DNA of 64,000 nt, taken from assembly GCA_910584285.1 (NCBI GenBank), contig CAJTYK010000005.1, positions 1-64,000 of the forward strand. Direction: 5' to 3'. How positions within the stretch are numbered: the stretch's first letter is position 1; every line of letters starts with the position of its first letter. The notes under the pieces were generated by a model that was not told the DNA's origin, did not search any database, and saw only the letters and a list, made by a program, of their open reading frames with translations. A program made the translations under genes and the position numbers. Below, in pieces: positions 38,468-47,403 of the stretch. Source of the DNA: an uncultured Oscillospiraceae bacterium (lineage in GTDB: Bacteria; Bacillota; Clostridia; Oscillospirales; Oscillospiraceae).

Positions 38468-40933
38468 TTATTCCATGGGATCCAGATCCGCGTACAGGGC
38501 CACCCCACGGTTCTGCCTGTCCGACTGGGCCTGCCGGAGCAGATGGGCCACAAGCTGCCGCATGGCCCGGGTGTTCTTTGTGTTGAGCACCAGCCGGTAG
38601 CGGTAGCGGTCGTTCACCTTGGCCACCGGCGCCGGGGCCGGCCCCAGCAGGCGGTACGCCGTCCCCCGATAGGGCGCCTTGCCCATGGCCGCACTCAAAC
38701 TGTCCCGCAGCCGCAGGCAGGCCCGGAGCACCGCCGTCTCCTCCAGCCCAGAGGCGCACAGCAGAAACAAATCGTTACAGGGCGGCAGGTCCCGCACCTC
38801 CCGTATACGGATCTCCTGACGGTAGAAGGAGTCGTAGTCCTGCTGAGCTGCGAACCGGATCACGTCGTTATCCGGGGTGAAGGTCTGGATCACCGCCTGT
38901 CCCTCCTTCTCCCCCCGCCCCGCCCGGCCCACCACCTGGGTGAGCAGGGAAAAGGTGCGCTCCGCTGCGTGGATGTCCCCGGTATAAAGGCTTTGATCCG
39001 CCGACACCGCCCCCACCAGGGTGACGTTCTCAAAGTCCAGCCCCTTGGCCACCATCTGGGTGCCCAGCAGGATGGGGATCCGCTGCCGCCGGAACTTTTC
39101 CAGCAGGGCCTCGTGGCTGTGGGTGACGGACACAGTGTCCGCGTCCATCCGCAGCACTCCCACCCCGGGGAACAGGCTTTTCAGCTCCTCCTCCACCCTC
39201 TGCGTCCCCGTCCCGACGAAGCGGAACAGACCGCCGCAGACGGGACACCGGTCGGGCAGAGGTTGAGAGTGGCCGCAGTAATGGCACATCAGCCGCCGGT
39301 TGGCGGAGTGGTAGGTCAAATGGACAGAACACCGGGGACAGGTGGGGATCTCGCCGCACTCGCCGCACACCGCCATCCGGCTGGCCCCCCGTCGGTTGAG
39401 GAACAGGATGGCCTGTTCCCCCCGATCCACCGTCTCCTCCAACTTTTTGGCCAGCACCGTACTGATAGAGCCGCCGTTTCCCCGCCGCAGCTCCTCCTTC
39501 ATGTCCACAATGGTCACCCTGGGCAGTGAGCGTTCATTGAACCTGCGGCTGAGGGTGAGCAGGCGGTATTCCCCCTGCCGGGCCCGGTACATGGTGTCCA
39601 CCGACGGGGTGGCCGAGCCCAGCACCAACAGCGCCCCTGCCCTGTGGCAGCGGCAGCGCGCCACCTCTCGAGCGTGATACCTGGGGTTCTGCTCCGACTT
39701 GTAGGAGGGCTCCTGCTCCTCATCCAGAATGATAGCCCCCAGATTGGGCAGCGGGGCAAACACTGCGGAGCGGGTACCCACCACCACCCGGGCCTCCCCC
39801 CGCCGCACCCGTTTCCACTCGTCACACCGCTCTCCAGCGGACAAAGAGCTGTGAAGGATTGCCACTTCACAGCCAAAGTGGGATACGAAGATCCGCATCA
39901 GCTGCGGGGTCAAGGAGATCTCCGGCACCATCACCAACGCCGTCTGCCCTCGTTCCAACAGGGCATGGATCAGCTTCAAATAGATCTGGGTCTTGCCGCT
40001 GCCGGTGACACCGTACAGCAGGGCGGCGCCTCCGCCCCCCTCCACCTGGGTCAATAGCTCCTCATAGGCCGTCTGCTGTTCCCCGTTCAGCTCCACCGGC
40101 GCCGCCTCCTCCTGGGCGGGCAGCTCCGGGCGTCGGTAGATCTCCCGTTTGGACAGGGTGAGCACCCCCTGGCGCTCCAGCGCTCTCAGGGTGGTCATGG
40201 ACGCGCCGGTGAAATAGCATAGCTCCTTGGCGGAGGTCTCCCCCGCCGCGCACAGAGCCTCCCCCGCCGCGTACTGGAGGGGCGCCCGCTTCCGTTTTGG
40301 GGCCAGCAGGGCCAGCGCGTCCCCGGGATCCATAGCCAGGGTGGCCACCTGCTCCGTCTTGTCCCTCACGCCCCGGGCGGCGCCCGCCTCCTGAACGATG
40401 ATGCCCTGCCGTTCCAGCGCCCGCAGGGTGGGGCCGGGGTTGGCCGTCCCGAAGGCCAGCCGGATTTTGCCCAGCTCCGCCCAGCCGTTGTTGGCCAGCA
40501 GCAGGCCCACCAGCTTTTGGGCGGCCTCGTCCTCCCCCGCTCCATCGTAGGCCGCCGCCCGATCCACCCCGGGGGCAAGACGCCAGCAGTCCTTCAGGGA
40601 GAACCACAGCCCCGCCGGAAGCATCACCCGCATGGCGTCGTACACGGTGCAGAAATAGTGCTCCCGCATCCAAAGGGCCAGCTGTACCGCCTCCGGATCC
40701 AGCACCGGCTCCTCGTCCAGCAGGGCCAGCACATATTTCAGCTTGGCCGTGTCCTCCCGCTCCCCCAGGGCCAGCACGATGCCGTCGCTCACCCGGTTCC
40801 CCGCCCCAAAGGGCACCGCTGCCCGCATCCCCGGCCGCAAATCCTCCGCCAGCTTGGGCGGGATCAAATAGTCGTAGGGCTTGTCGATGGCGTAGGTCGC
40901 CGCCGACACTGCGATTTTTGCGATTCCGGCCAC
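38468..40933 (-). CDS. priA: Primosomal replication restart helicase PriA
   Basis: About 821-residue 3'-5' helicase that reloads the replisome at stalled forks. N-terminal DNA-binding domain (IAKIAVSAATYAIDKPYDYLIP), Walker A GVTGSGKTQ (about 310), DEEQEPSYK box (about 403), zinc-binding region with CGECGEIPTCPRC and CHYCGHSQPLPDRCPVCGG (about 520-560), helicase motifs GTQMVAKGLDFENV and QVVGRAGRG. Start chosen at GTG 40933 after GGGGTGAGG. A TTG at 40963 is possible. A hairpin separates it from rpoZ. Confidence 0.95.
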   Translation of the reverse strand: MAGIAKIAVSAATYAIDKPYDYLIPPKLAEDLRPGMRAAVPFGAGNRVSDGIVLALGEREDTAKLKYVLALLDEEPVLDPEAVQLALWMREHYFCTVYDAMRVMLPAGLWFSLKDCWRLAPGVDRAAAYDGAGEDEAAQKLVGLLLANNGWAELGKIRLAFGTANPGPTLRALERQGIIVQEAGAARGVRDKTEQVATLAMDPGDALALLAPKRKRAPLQYAAGEALCAAGETSAKELCYFTGASMTTLRALERQGVLTLSKREIYRRPELPAQEEAAPVELNGEQQTAYEELLTQVEGGGGAALLYGVTGSGKTQIYLKLIHALLERGQTALVMVPEISLTPQLMRIFVSHFGCEVAILHSSLSAGERCDEWKRVRRGEARVVVGTRSAVFAPLPNLGAIILDEEQEPSYKSEQNPRYHAREVARCRCHRAGALLVLGSATPSVDTMYRARQGEYRLLTLSRRFNERSLPRVTIVDMKEELRRGNGGSISTVLAKKLEETVDRGEQAILFLNRRGASRMAVCGECGEIPTCPRCSVHLTYHSANRRLMCHYCGHSQPLPDRCPVCGGLFRFVGTGTQRVEEELKSLFPGVGVLRMDADTVSVTHSHEALLEKFRRQRIPILLGTQMVAKGLDFENVTLVGAVSADQSLYTGDIHAAERTFSLLTQVVGRAGRGEKEGQAVIQTFTPDNDVIRFAAQQDYDSFYRQEIRIREVRDLPPCNDLFLLCASGLEETAVLRACLRLRDSLSAAMGKAPYRGTAYRLLGPAPAPVAKVNDRYRYRLVLNTKNTRAMRQLVAHLLRQAQSDRQNRGVALYADLDPME

Positions 40934-40964
40934 GGCCTCACCCCATCCCTCTCCACAGTCCAAA

Positions 40965-40989
40965 GGGCAAGCAGGCGTCCTGCTTGCCC
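40965..40989 (-). terminator. Terminator or attenuator between rpoZ and priA
   Basis: Perfect 11-bp stem GGGCAAGCAGG/CCTGCTTGCCC (40965-40975 with 40979-40989), 3-nt loop, followed on the minus strand by TTTGG. It stands where coaBC occurs in Bacillus. Confidence 0.7.
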
Positions 40990-41002
40990 AGAGTTGTTAC
41001 AT

Positions 41003-41230
41003 TTACGCCTGCTCCTGCTCCTCAGTCTGCTCCTGCTCCGCGTCCTCCACCCGGAGCGTACCGTTGGCCACCTCATGGATGGCCAGGGAGACGGCCTTTT
41101 CCTCCAGCGGCTCGCCGGAGTTCTCCGCCTCGCTGGACAGCTTTCTGGCCCGGTTGGCCACCATATTCACCAGCATATAGCGGCTGGGCACCTGATTGAG
41201 CAAATCCTTGATCGCGGGATAAAGTAACAT
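41003..41230 (-). CDS. rpoZ: DNA-directed RNA polymerase omega subunit
   Basis: 75-residue omega subunit, which helps fold and stabilise the beta' subunit. The core MLLYPAIKDLLNQVPSRYML, NRARKL and AVSLAIHEVANG matches the family. The C terminus is an acidic/Gln tail. ATG 41230 has AGGAGG 7 nt upstream. The longer open frame upstream overlaps gmk and has no support. Gene order gmk-rpoZ is conserved. Confidence 0.95.
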   Translation of the reverse strand: MLLYPAIKDLLNQVPSRYMLVNMVANRARKLSSEAENSGEPLEEKAVSLAIHEVANGTLRVEDAEQEQTEEQEQA

Positions 41231-41265
41231 AACGCATCCTCCTAATATTGATATGACCGGCCGGC

Positions 41266-41880
41266 TTACGCCGTCCCCACAATGCTCTGGGTCAAGTGGA
41301 GCCGCTTGGGGGTGCGGCACCGCTCCGCCTCTAAAATGGACAAAATCTCCCCCGCGGCGGTCACCACCGCGTCATTCACCACCAGATAGTCGTAGTGGAC
41401 GCTCTCCCGGCATTCCTCCCGGGCCTTTTCCAGGCGGCGTTGGATGGTCTCCTCCGGGTCGGTGTTCCGGCGGTGGAGCCGGCGGGACAGTTCCTCAATG
41501 GACGGCGGAATCAGGAAGATCAGCACCGCCTCCGGGCACCGCTCCTTCACCTTGGCCGCCCCCTGCACCTCAATGTCCAGCAGGACGTCCACCCCCTGAT
41601 CCAGCTTATCCCGGATCACCTTCAGGGACGTGCCGTAGTAATTGCCCACGTACTCGGCATATTCCAGCAGCTCGTCGGCGGCGATCATCCGCTCAAACTC
41701 CTCCCGGGAGACGAAGTTGTAGTTTACCCCGTCCGCCTCGCCCGTTCTGGGCTGCCGGGTGGTGAAGGACACGGAAAAGTGAATGTCCCGCCGAGCGCTC
41801 AGCAGCTCGGCGATGACGGTGCTCTTTCCTGCCCCAGAGGGCCCAGATAAGACGATCAGCTCTCCCCTTCTCTCGCTCAT
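41266..41880 (-). CDS. gmk: Guanylate kinase
   Basis: 204-residue enzyme converting GMP and ATP to GDP and ADP. P-loop GPSGAGKST (about 13-21), GMP-binding SFTTRQPRTGEADGVNY (about 39-55), YAEYVGNYYGTS (about 80) and lid/Asp motif LLDIEVQGAAKVKE (about 103). The ATG overlaps the remA stop (ATGA). Length is typical. Confidence 0.97.
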   Translation of the reverse strand: MSERRGELIVLSGPSGAGKSTVIAELLSARRDIHFSVSFTTRQPRTGEADGVNYNFVSREEFERMIAADELLEYAEYVGNYYGTSLKVIRDKLDQGVDVLLDIEVQGAAKVKERCPEAVLIFLIPPSIEELSRRLHRRNTDPEETIQRRLEKAREECRESVHYDYLVVNDAVVTAAGEILSILEAERCRTPKRLHLTQSIVGTA

Positions 41881-42149
41881 GCTTCCTCCTCCTCTTTCTC
41901 CTGCTCCTGTCCCGCTTCGTCCCCGAACCGGGCGGAAATCTGGCCCGTGGGCAGGGACGACCAGATCACGTGGCCGCTGTCCATCACCAGCACCGCCTGG
42001 GTCTTGCGGCCGAAGCTGGCGTCGATGAGCATACCCCGCTCCCGGGCCTCCTGCCCCAGCCGCTTCACCGGGGCGGAGTCCGGGCTGACGATGGCCACCA
42101 CCCGCTGGGCGGATACCATGTTTCCAAATCCAATATTGACCAGCTTCAT
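41877..42149 (-). CDS. remA: Extracellular matrix regulatory protein RemA (DUF370)
   Basis: 90-residue DNA-binding regulator that in Bacillus forms oligomeric rings and activates matrix and osmoprotection genes. The core LVNIGFGNMVSAQRVVAIVS, PVKRLGQEARERGMLID and GRKTQAVLVMDSGHVIWSS is nearly complete. A C-terminal acidic tail (GDEAGQEQEKEEEEA) is an addition. ATG 42149 follows GGAGTGA. It lies 4 nt after the yicC-like gene and is coupled to gmk. Confidence 0.95.
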   Translation of the reverse strand: MKLVNIGFGNMVSAQRVVAIVSPDSAPVKRLGQEARERGMLIDASFGRKTQAVLVMDSGHVIWSSLPTGQISARFGDEAGQEQEKEEEEA

Positions 42150-42153
42150 GGCG

Positions 42154-43038
42154 TCACTCCAGGTTCTGAACCTGCTCCCGGATCTTTTCAATCTCCGCCT
42201 TCATATCCACCACCCGGCGGGTGATCTCCAGATCGTTGCATTTGGAGCCGATGGTATTAGTTTCCCGGTTGAACTCCTGGATCAGGAAGTCCAGCTTCCG
42301 CCCCACGGCCCCCCCGGCGGACAGCAGCTCCCGGAGCTGGCCCAGATGGCTGTGGAGCCGCACCGTCTCCTCGTCCACCGCCACCTTGTCCGCAAAGATG
42401 GCCGCCTCGGTGAGCAGCCGCCCCTCATCGATCTGGGTGTTCTGGAGCACCTCCCGCATCTTGCTCTCCAGTCTGGCCCGGTAGTCCGCCACCGTCTGGG
42501 GGGAGCGGGCCTCTACCTCGCCCAGCAGGCGCTCCACCGTGTCCGCCCGGCCCAGGATGTCGGCGGACAGCCGCTGGCCCTCTACCGCCCGCATGGCGTT
42601 GAAGTCCTCAATGGCCAGATCCAGCACCTCCAGCAGGCGCTCCTTCATCAGATCCAGATCCTCCGCCTGCTTCTCCACCGTCAGCACGTCGGGGAACCGG
42701 GCCAGCTCGGTGGCGCGGAAATCCTTCTTCACCCGGCCGCCCCCCAGCTCGTGAAGCCGCTTCAGCGCGTCCAAATAGCCCCGAGCCAACTCCTCGTTGA
42801 CGATGACAACCATCTCGTCCCCGTGGGCGTGGTTCAGGGTGACAAACACATCCACTTTACCCCGCCCCACTGCGGCCTGCACCCGGGTCTTAATGGCGTC
42901 CTCCGCAAAGATGTAGGCCCTGGGCAGCTTCACCGCGCAATCCAGATACCGGTTGTTCACCGAGCGCAGCTCCACCGTGATCTGGAGCCCCTCAAAGGAG
43001 CGATCCCCCCGGCCGTAGCCGGTCATGCTTCTCACCAA
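42154..43038 (-). CDS. YicC/YloC family endoribonuclease-like protein
   Basis: About 294-residue YicC family protein. E. coli YicC was reported as an RNase clipping or adaptor factor for small RNAs. Markers: SMTGYGRG at the N terminus, ELRSVNNRYLDCAVKLPR, the helical middle, and the C-terminal FLIQEFNRETNTIGSKCNDLEITRRVVDMK (about 255-285). A TTG at 43038 gives MVRSMTGYG, matching the usual family start. ATG 43026 is the alternative. It heads the run yicC-remA-gmk-rpoZ. Confidence 0.92.
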   Translation of the reverse strand: MVRSMTGYGRGDRSFEGLQITVELRSVNNRYLDCAVKLPRAYIFAEDAIKTRVQAAVGRGKVDVFVTLNHAHGDEMVVIVNEELARGYLDALKRLHELGGGRVKKDFRATELARFPDVLTVEKQAEDLDLMKERLLEVLDLAIEDFNAMRAVEGQRLSADILGRADTVERLLGEVEARSPQTVADYRARLESKMREVLQNTQIDEGRLLTEAAIFADKVAVDEETVRLHSHLGQLRELLSAGGAVGRKLDFLIQEFNRETNTIGSKCNDLEITRRVVDMKAEIEKIREQVQNLE

Positions 43039-43039
43039 T

Positions 43040-43576
43040 TTACGTCCCCGCCTTTCCATGGATTGCCCGGTCAATCCGGGCGATATACACCGCGATCAGC
43101 TTGCTGAACCCGTAGTCATACAGCAAAAACACCAGGTTGGCCGCCCCGTACAGGATCCAGACCGAGCCGCCCAGGACCTGGGGCAGGGAGTTCAGCACCG
43201 CCCCAGCCATCGTCAGGTAGATCAGAGTGAAAGCGGCGTTGAAAAAGACCAGCTTCAGCAGGTATTCCACCGGCCTGCGCCGGAGCCCCTCAAGGAGGGA
43301 CTTCACCATGGGGTACAGCCCGAACAGCGCCCCGAACAGCAGTACGCAGAATTTGTCCGGCACCAGCAGGAAGGCCAGGATGGACACGCCCGCCCAGCAC
43401 AAGAGCCCCGCCTTGATCCCCACCGAGATCACCGCGGCCGCGGGCAGCAGGCCTGCCGCCGCCACGATCCCCCAGTTTCCCGTGGGGGCGATGGAGCCGA
43501 TGTAAACCAGAAGCAGGGACAGTGCCCCCAAAATGGCGGGGTAGGCCACCGTCACCGCCGCGTTTTTTCGTCTCAT
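43040..43576 (-). CDS. Small polytopic membrane protein, function unknown
   Basis: 178-residue protein with five or six predicted membrane segments (about 8-28, 34-50, 56-72, 77-95, 106-128 and 135-160) and a basic C terminus. No catalytic motif was recognised. Similar small membrane proteins (sometimes grouped with ECF transporter substrate-binding or YybS-like proteins) are seen in Clostridia, but the family is uncertain. It starts 1 nt after the DnaJ-like gene and ends 1 nt before the yicC start, so it is part of the same transcript. Confidence 0.8.
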   Translation of the reverse strand: MRRKNAAVTVAYPAILGALSLLLVYIGSIAPTGNWGIVAAAGLLPAAAVISVGIKAGLLCWAGVSILAFLLVPDKFCVLLFGALFGLYPMVKSLLEGLRRRPVEYLLKLVFFNAAFTLIYLTMAGAVLNSLPQVLGGSVWILYGAANLVFLLYDYGFSKLIAVYIARIDRAIHGKAGT

Positions 43577-43577
43577 A

Positions 43578-44198
43578 TCAGCGGCAGCCTCCGCACATAC
43601 AGTTCATACACATCATGGCGGTGCAGCAGTCCATGGCGTCGCAGCTCCCGCCCGCCATATCCGGCTGGTAGCCGTAGCCACCCCGCTGCATCATGTTGAA
43701 CGCCTGCCGGTACTCCATATTCCCCGGATCCATCTGGACGGCGATCTGGTAGTTCTGTCGGGCCTCGTCCAGCCAGCCCCGGCGGTAGGCGATGCTCCCC
43801 ATCAGGAAATACCACTCCCCGTTCCGGGAGGATGCGCCCTGCAACAGCTGCTCCGCCCCCTCCAGATCGTTGCGCTGGATGGCCGACCGGGCCTGGTTGA
43901 ACAGGCCGGCCCCACCGCCCTGCCGCTGCTGTTGCTGCTGATAGGCGGAGCCGCCATACCCGTAGCCATAGCTGCCCTGGGCCGAGCCTCCGCCATAGGA
44001 GCCACCCCCGGCCCGCCCCTTGGTGATGGCGTCATAGGCCTCGTTGATCTCCTTCATCTTCTCCTCAGCCAGATCGGACAGGGGGTTGTTCTGATAGTTG
44101 TCCGGGTGGTACTTCCGGGCCAGCTCCCGGTAGGCCCTTTTGATCTCGTCGTCACTGGCGTCAGGGCTGACGCCCAGCACCTCATAGGGATCTCTCAT
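43578..44198 (-). CDS. DnaJ-domain protein with Cys-rich C terminus
   Basis: 206-residue protein: J domain at 3-68 with the HPD motif in RKYHPDNYQ, which stimulates Hsp70 ATPase. Then a Gly/Tyr/Gln-rich linker (about 72-98), a TPR-like helical section (about 100-175: RSAIQRNDLEGAEQLLQGAS and EWYFLMGSIAYRRGWLDEAR) and a tail with seven Cys (CDAMDCCTAMMCMNCMCGGC). It is not canonical DnaJ. The Cys cluster could bind metal or be acylated. It overlaps the DUF5685 gene by 17 nt. Confidence 0.9.
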   Translation of the reverse strand: MRDPYEVLGVSPDASDDEIKRAYRELARKYHPDNYQNNPLSDLAEEKMKEINEAYDAITKGRAGGGSYGGGSAQGSYGYGYGGSAYQQQQQRQGGGAGLFNQARSAIQRNDLEGAEQLLQGASSRNGEWYFLMGSIAYRRGWLDEARQNYQIAVQMDPGNMEYRQAFNMMQRGGYGYQPDMAGGSCDAMDCCTAMMCMNCMCGGCR

Positions 44199-45066
44199 GC
44201 GGCTTTCTCCTTGTCTGTCTCATTTCATTCCAACAGCCGTCCAGCACCGCGCGCTGCACCGCCGGCAGGCCGAGGTAGAGTATATTTTCCACAATAGGCG
44301 TCCAGCGCCCCAGCTCCATCAGGTTGGCGGCGGAGCCCGCCAGCCGCAGGGAGTGGGTGGCGGTGATCTCCAAGTAGTCCCGCTCCTCCCGGGCCCTGCC
44401 CTGGAACCGGGCGTCCAGCGGGTTGTACCGCCCCCGCTTCCCGTCCTCGTCCAGATCGTCCCAGGCGTCCATCAGGTAGATCCACCGGCCCACATGGTAC
44501 AGCAACCCGCCCAGCGCCCGCCCCGTGGGGCTGTCCGCCGGATAGACGCAGGCGGCGTGGGAGAGAATCCCCGCGAAGGCGTCCGCCGCCCGATCCAGCT
44601 CTGGGGAACGCTCCCGCTCCATCCGGCCCAGGCAGGCCAGCCCTTCCCGTACCTGCCGGTCAAAGCCGGGCTGGGCCTGGGCCGCGCGGCGGTAGGCCCG
44701 CCGGAACAGCCGCCGCAGCAGCCGGTAGGGCAGGCTGGCTACCGGCCCGTGATCCGCCACGTCATCGGACAGCTTATGCCAGGTGAGGATCAGGCTCTCG
44801 TCGGCGGCGTCATCCAGCCGTCCCCCGCCCAGGCAGGCCCGGGGCTTCCGCCAGGGGCGGACGGGACACCGGCGGCAGGAGGGCCTGTCCGCCTCCCCCG
44901 CCGCCAGCAGGATGGCCAGAAAGGTAAAGTCATACTGTAGGGTGAACCGGGCCAGCCAGCCGTGCCGCTCCCCCAGGGCGTGGCACAGCCCGCAGTAGGC
45001 ACTCTGGTACGCTTCCCGCTGCTCCTCGTCCAACCGATCCAGGACGGGGCGGACATAGCCGAACAC
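44182..45066 (-). CDS. DUF5685 family protein
   Basis: 294-residue protein that begins MFGYVRPVLDRLDEEQREAY and YCGLCHALGERHG, the typical start of DUF5685. Further marks: RFTLQYDFTFLAILL, a Cys-containing PSCRRCPVRP segment (about 62-72), and the LMDAWDDLDEDGKRGRYNPL acidic segment (about 213-232), which looks like a metal-binding helical bundle. The CxxC pairs suggest metal binding. Function is unknown. GTG start, 1 nt after the cdaR stop, so it is linked to cdaA-cdaR. Confidence 0.85.
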   Translation of the reverse strand: MFGYVRPVLDRLDEEQREAYQSAYCGLCHALGERHGWLARFTLQYDFTFLAILLAAGEADRPSCRRCPVRPWRKPRACLGGGRLDDAADESLILTWHKLSDDVADHGPVASLPYRLLRRLFRRAYRRAAQAQPGFDRQVREGLACLGRMERERSPELDRAADAFAGILSHAACVYPADSPTGRALGGLLYHVGRWIYLMDAWDDLDEDGKRGRYNPLDARFQGRAREERDYLEITATHSLRLAGSAANLMELGRWTPIVENILYLGLPAVQRAVLDGCWNEMRQTRRKPHERSL

Positions 45067-45067
45067 G

Positions 45068-46366
45068 TCAGCCGCCCTGTTCCGCCCGGGTGAGGGACAC
45101 CACCACGGAATAATAGCTGGCGTTGGCGGGGGGTAGCTCTCCCAGATCCCCTTTGGTGCCCGCGCTGTCCGGGTAGATTTTGACGGGCACGGTGTACGGC
45201 CCCGCCGCCGGATCGATGTTTTGCAGATCCGCCACCACCCGGATATTTTCCGCGATCAGCTCATCCACCAGCGCCTTGGTGCCCCGGATCTCCACCGCCA
45301 GTTCCTTCGTCACAATGTCTACATTCCAGCCCTCCGGCTCGTTGATGACCTGGATATTCCGGGTGACAAAGGTCTGGGTCACCACCCGCTTGGTCACCCG
45401 GAAGGTGGCCGTCACCTCCGCCACGCCGCTGAGATTCTCCAGCTCGTCGGTCAGGGGGATGGCAAACGTACGCTCATCCTTATCCTTGATGGTGGCCAGA
45501 TCGATCTCCGCCAGGGTGATGGACCCCTGGCTCACCAGGGCGTCCACCGCCTCCTTGCTTCCCGCCACCGTGATGGTATCGGTGGTCAGCTCCAACCGTA
45601 CGTCATCCACGTCCAGTCCGCCGCCGGCGGTGAGCTTTACCTCCAGGGGGATCTCTGCCATGGCCCGGATGGGGAAGCTGGCATAAACCGTGTCCACATC
45701 GCAGGTCACGTTCAAATTCTCCAGCGGCTCGTCGTTGGCCCCAATGAGCTGGAAGGGGAAGCTGTCATAGATATTTTTTGTGTGGTTTTCCCCGGTGACG
45801 GTCACCCGGGCGTAGGCCACCTGGTTGACCTCCTCCGCCCGCCCACTGACGACGATGGTCTCGGGGGAGAACCGGAAGTCGTTCTCATTACCCGCCAGGT
45901 AGCCCTGCTCCACGCTGCCCTGGAAGCTGCCCTTGATGGTCACCGCGCGGCTGAGATACCGCGCCACCTCCAGCGTCACTACGCCCAGACGGGTATTGCT
46001 GGTCACATAGCTTACATCGCTGGAGCTGACGCCGGCGGGCAGGTTCGGGGTATAGGCCAGGGAGTGGTTGCCCTCCTCCCCGATACCGGATACGTCCACC
46101 GTCACCGACAGATCCTCGCTGTTAGCCAGCTTCGCGTGCACCGCAGGCTTGGCCTGGATGGTCAGGTTGACGGTAACGGCTTCATTGACTACCATCAGCC
46201 CCCGCTCCCGCAGGATATCCATCCCCCGGAACTCCACCGGCACGTTCCGGTAGGGCATCTGCTGGGGGGTGCCGTCGGTGGAGGTCACGTAGCACCACAG
46301 GCCCACCGTGAGGATCACCGACAGCACCACATAGAGCAGCTTGCTGTCAAGAATCTTCTTTCCCAT
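45068..46366 (-). CDS. cdaR: CdaR (YbbR-domain) regulator of diadenylate cyclase
   Basis: 432-residue membrane-anchored protein: cytoplasmic start MGKKILDSKLLY, one transmembrane segment (about 13-31), then four extracellular YbbR repeats (about 45-130, 135-225, 230-315 and 320-410). CdaR binds and modulates CdaA. ATG 46366 lies inside the 3' end of cdaA (20-nt overlap) with GGGAG 9 nt upstream, showing translational coupling. glmM, usually next, is absent. A DUF5685 gene follows instead. Confidence 0.93.
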   Translation of the reverse strand: MGKKILDSKLLYVVLSVILTVGLWCYVTSTDGTPQQMPYRNVPVEFRGMDILRERGLMVVNEAVTVNLTIQAKPAVHAKLANSEDLSVTVDVSGIGEEGNHSLAYTPNLPAGVSSSDVSYVTSNTRLGVVTLEVARYLSRAVTIKGSFQGSVEQGYLAGNENDFRFSPETIVVSGRAEEVNQVAYARVTVTGENHTKNIYDSFPFQLIGANDEPLENLNVTCDVDTVYASFPIRAMAEIPLEVKLTAGGGLDVDDVRLELTTDTITVAGSKEAVDALVSQGSITLAEIDLATIKDKDERTFAIPLTDELENLSGVAEVTATFRVTKRVVTQTFVTRNIQVINEPEGWNVDIVTKELAVEIRGTKALVDELIAENIRVVADLQNIDPAAGPYTVPVKIYPDSAGTKGDLGELPPANASYYSVVVSLTRAEQGG

Positions 46367-47246
46367 TGGAATTATCTCCCTTAATGCCCTTGAATACACT
46401 GGTCAGCCGGGCCGCAGCGGAAACAGGTTTGTTCTCCTCATCCACCGCCGGCATCAGCTCCATGCGCAGCAGCCGCTCCAGGGTGTCCGGCGACAGGTGG
46501 CGCTTGAGCATCCCGTTTACCGCCACCGAGATGGAGCCCGTCTCCTCGGAGACGATGGCCACCACCGCGTCGGAATTTTCGCTGACACCAATCCCCGCCC
46601 GGTGGCGCATCCCCAGATCCCGGCTCAGGTTTACGTTACCGGACAGGGGGAGCATACAGCCCGCCCCCACGATGCGACCGTTGCGCACAATCACCGCCCC
46701 GTCATGGAGGGGCGCCTTGTTCCAGAACAGGTTCTTCAGCAGCTCGGCGGACACCTGGCAGTCCAGGGTGGTGCCCGTCTTGAGCATATCGTCCAGCATG
46801 GTGCGCCGCTCAAACACCATCAGCGCCCCCACCTTGTCCCGGGACATGGCGGCATAGGCCTCCACCGTCTCCTTGATGGCGCTCTCCACATCGGTTCCGT
46901 AGGTCTCCGCCACAAACAGCTCCTTGATCTTTCCGCTGCCCATCTGCTCCAGGAAACGGCGCAGCTCAGGCTGGAAGATAATGATCAGGGCGATGACGCC
47001 CAGCTCCATGGCGTTGGTAAGCACAAAGCTCACCACCCGCAGGTGCAGGACGCTGCTGCTGGACAGCACCATGGCCACCAGCAGGAACACGATGGCCTTC
47101 ACCACTTGCCCCGAGCGGCTCTTGCGCACAAAGCGGAGCAGGTGATAAATCCCGAAGGCGATGATCGCCATATCCAGAATATCGAAAAAACCGATGAGCT
47201 TCAGATACTCCGGAGCTGACTCCAGCGCCTGCCAAATCATATCCAT
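46347..47246 (-). CDS. cdaA: Diadenylate cyclase CdaA
   Basis: 299-residue integral membrane DAC-domain enzyme that makes cyclic di-AMP from two ATP. Three transmembrane helices (about 18-35, 44-62, 66-85), then the DAC domain with the catalytic HDGAVIV (about 180) and RHRAGIGVSE (about 211) motifs. ATG 47246 was chosen for AAGGGGA 9 nt upstream. The open frame upstream has no ribosome site. It has its own sigma-A promoter and is coupled to cdaR. Confidence 0.96.
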   Translation of the reverse strand: MDMIWQALESAPEYLKLIGFFDILDMAIIAFGIYHLLRFVRKSRSGQVVKAIVFLLVAMVLSSSSVLHLRVVSFVLTNAMELGVIALIIIFQPELRRFLEQMGSGKIKELFVAETYGTDVESAIKETVEAYAAMSRDKVGALMVFERRTMLDDMLKTGTTLDCQVSAELLKNLFWNKAPLHDGAVIVRNGRIVGAGCMLPLSGNVNLSRDLGMRHRAGIGVSENSDAVVAIVSEETGSISVAVNGMLKRHLSPDTLERLLRMELMPAVDEENKPVSAAARLTSVFKGIKGDNSNGKEDS

Positions 47247-47301
47247 ATGCGTCCATCCCCTTCCCCGCCGCCCTCGGGCGGAGCGTCCGATTAGTTCTTC
47301 T

Positions 47302-47330
47302 ATTATACCGTATCCTCCGGCAGTTGGCAA
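47302..47330 (-). promoter_or_regulatory. Sigma-A promoter of cdaA-cdaR
   Basis: Minus strand -35 TTGCCA (47325-47330), 17-nt spacer, -10 TATAAT (47302-47307), about 55 nt before the cdaA start. Confidence 0.85.
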
Positions 47331-47373
47331 GCAAATCACAGATAAAACAAAGAAAGTTCAAAATTTATCCTAC

Positions 47374-47403
47374 AAAAAAGGCGTGGATTTACCACGCCTT
47401 TTT
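47374..47403 (-). terminator. Terminator of the cysteine desulfurase-like gene
   Basis: Perfect 12-bp stem AAAAAGGCGTGG/CCACGCCTTTTT (47375-47386 with 47392-47403) with a 5-nt loop. The stop codon of the gene is in the loop and TTTTTT follows on the minus strand. Confidence 0.93.
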
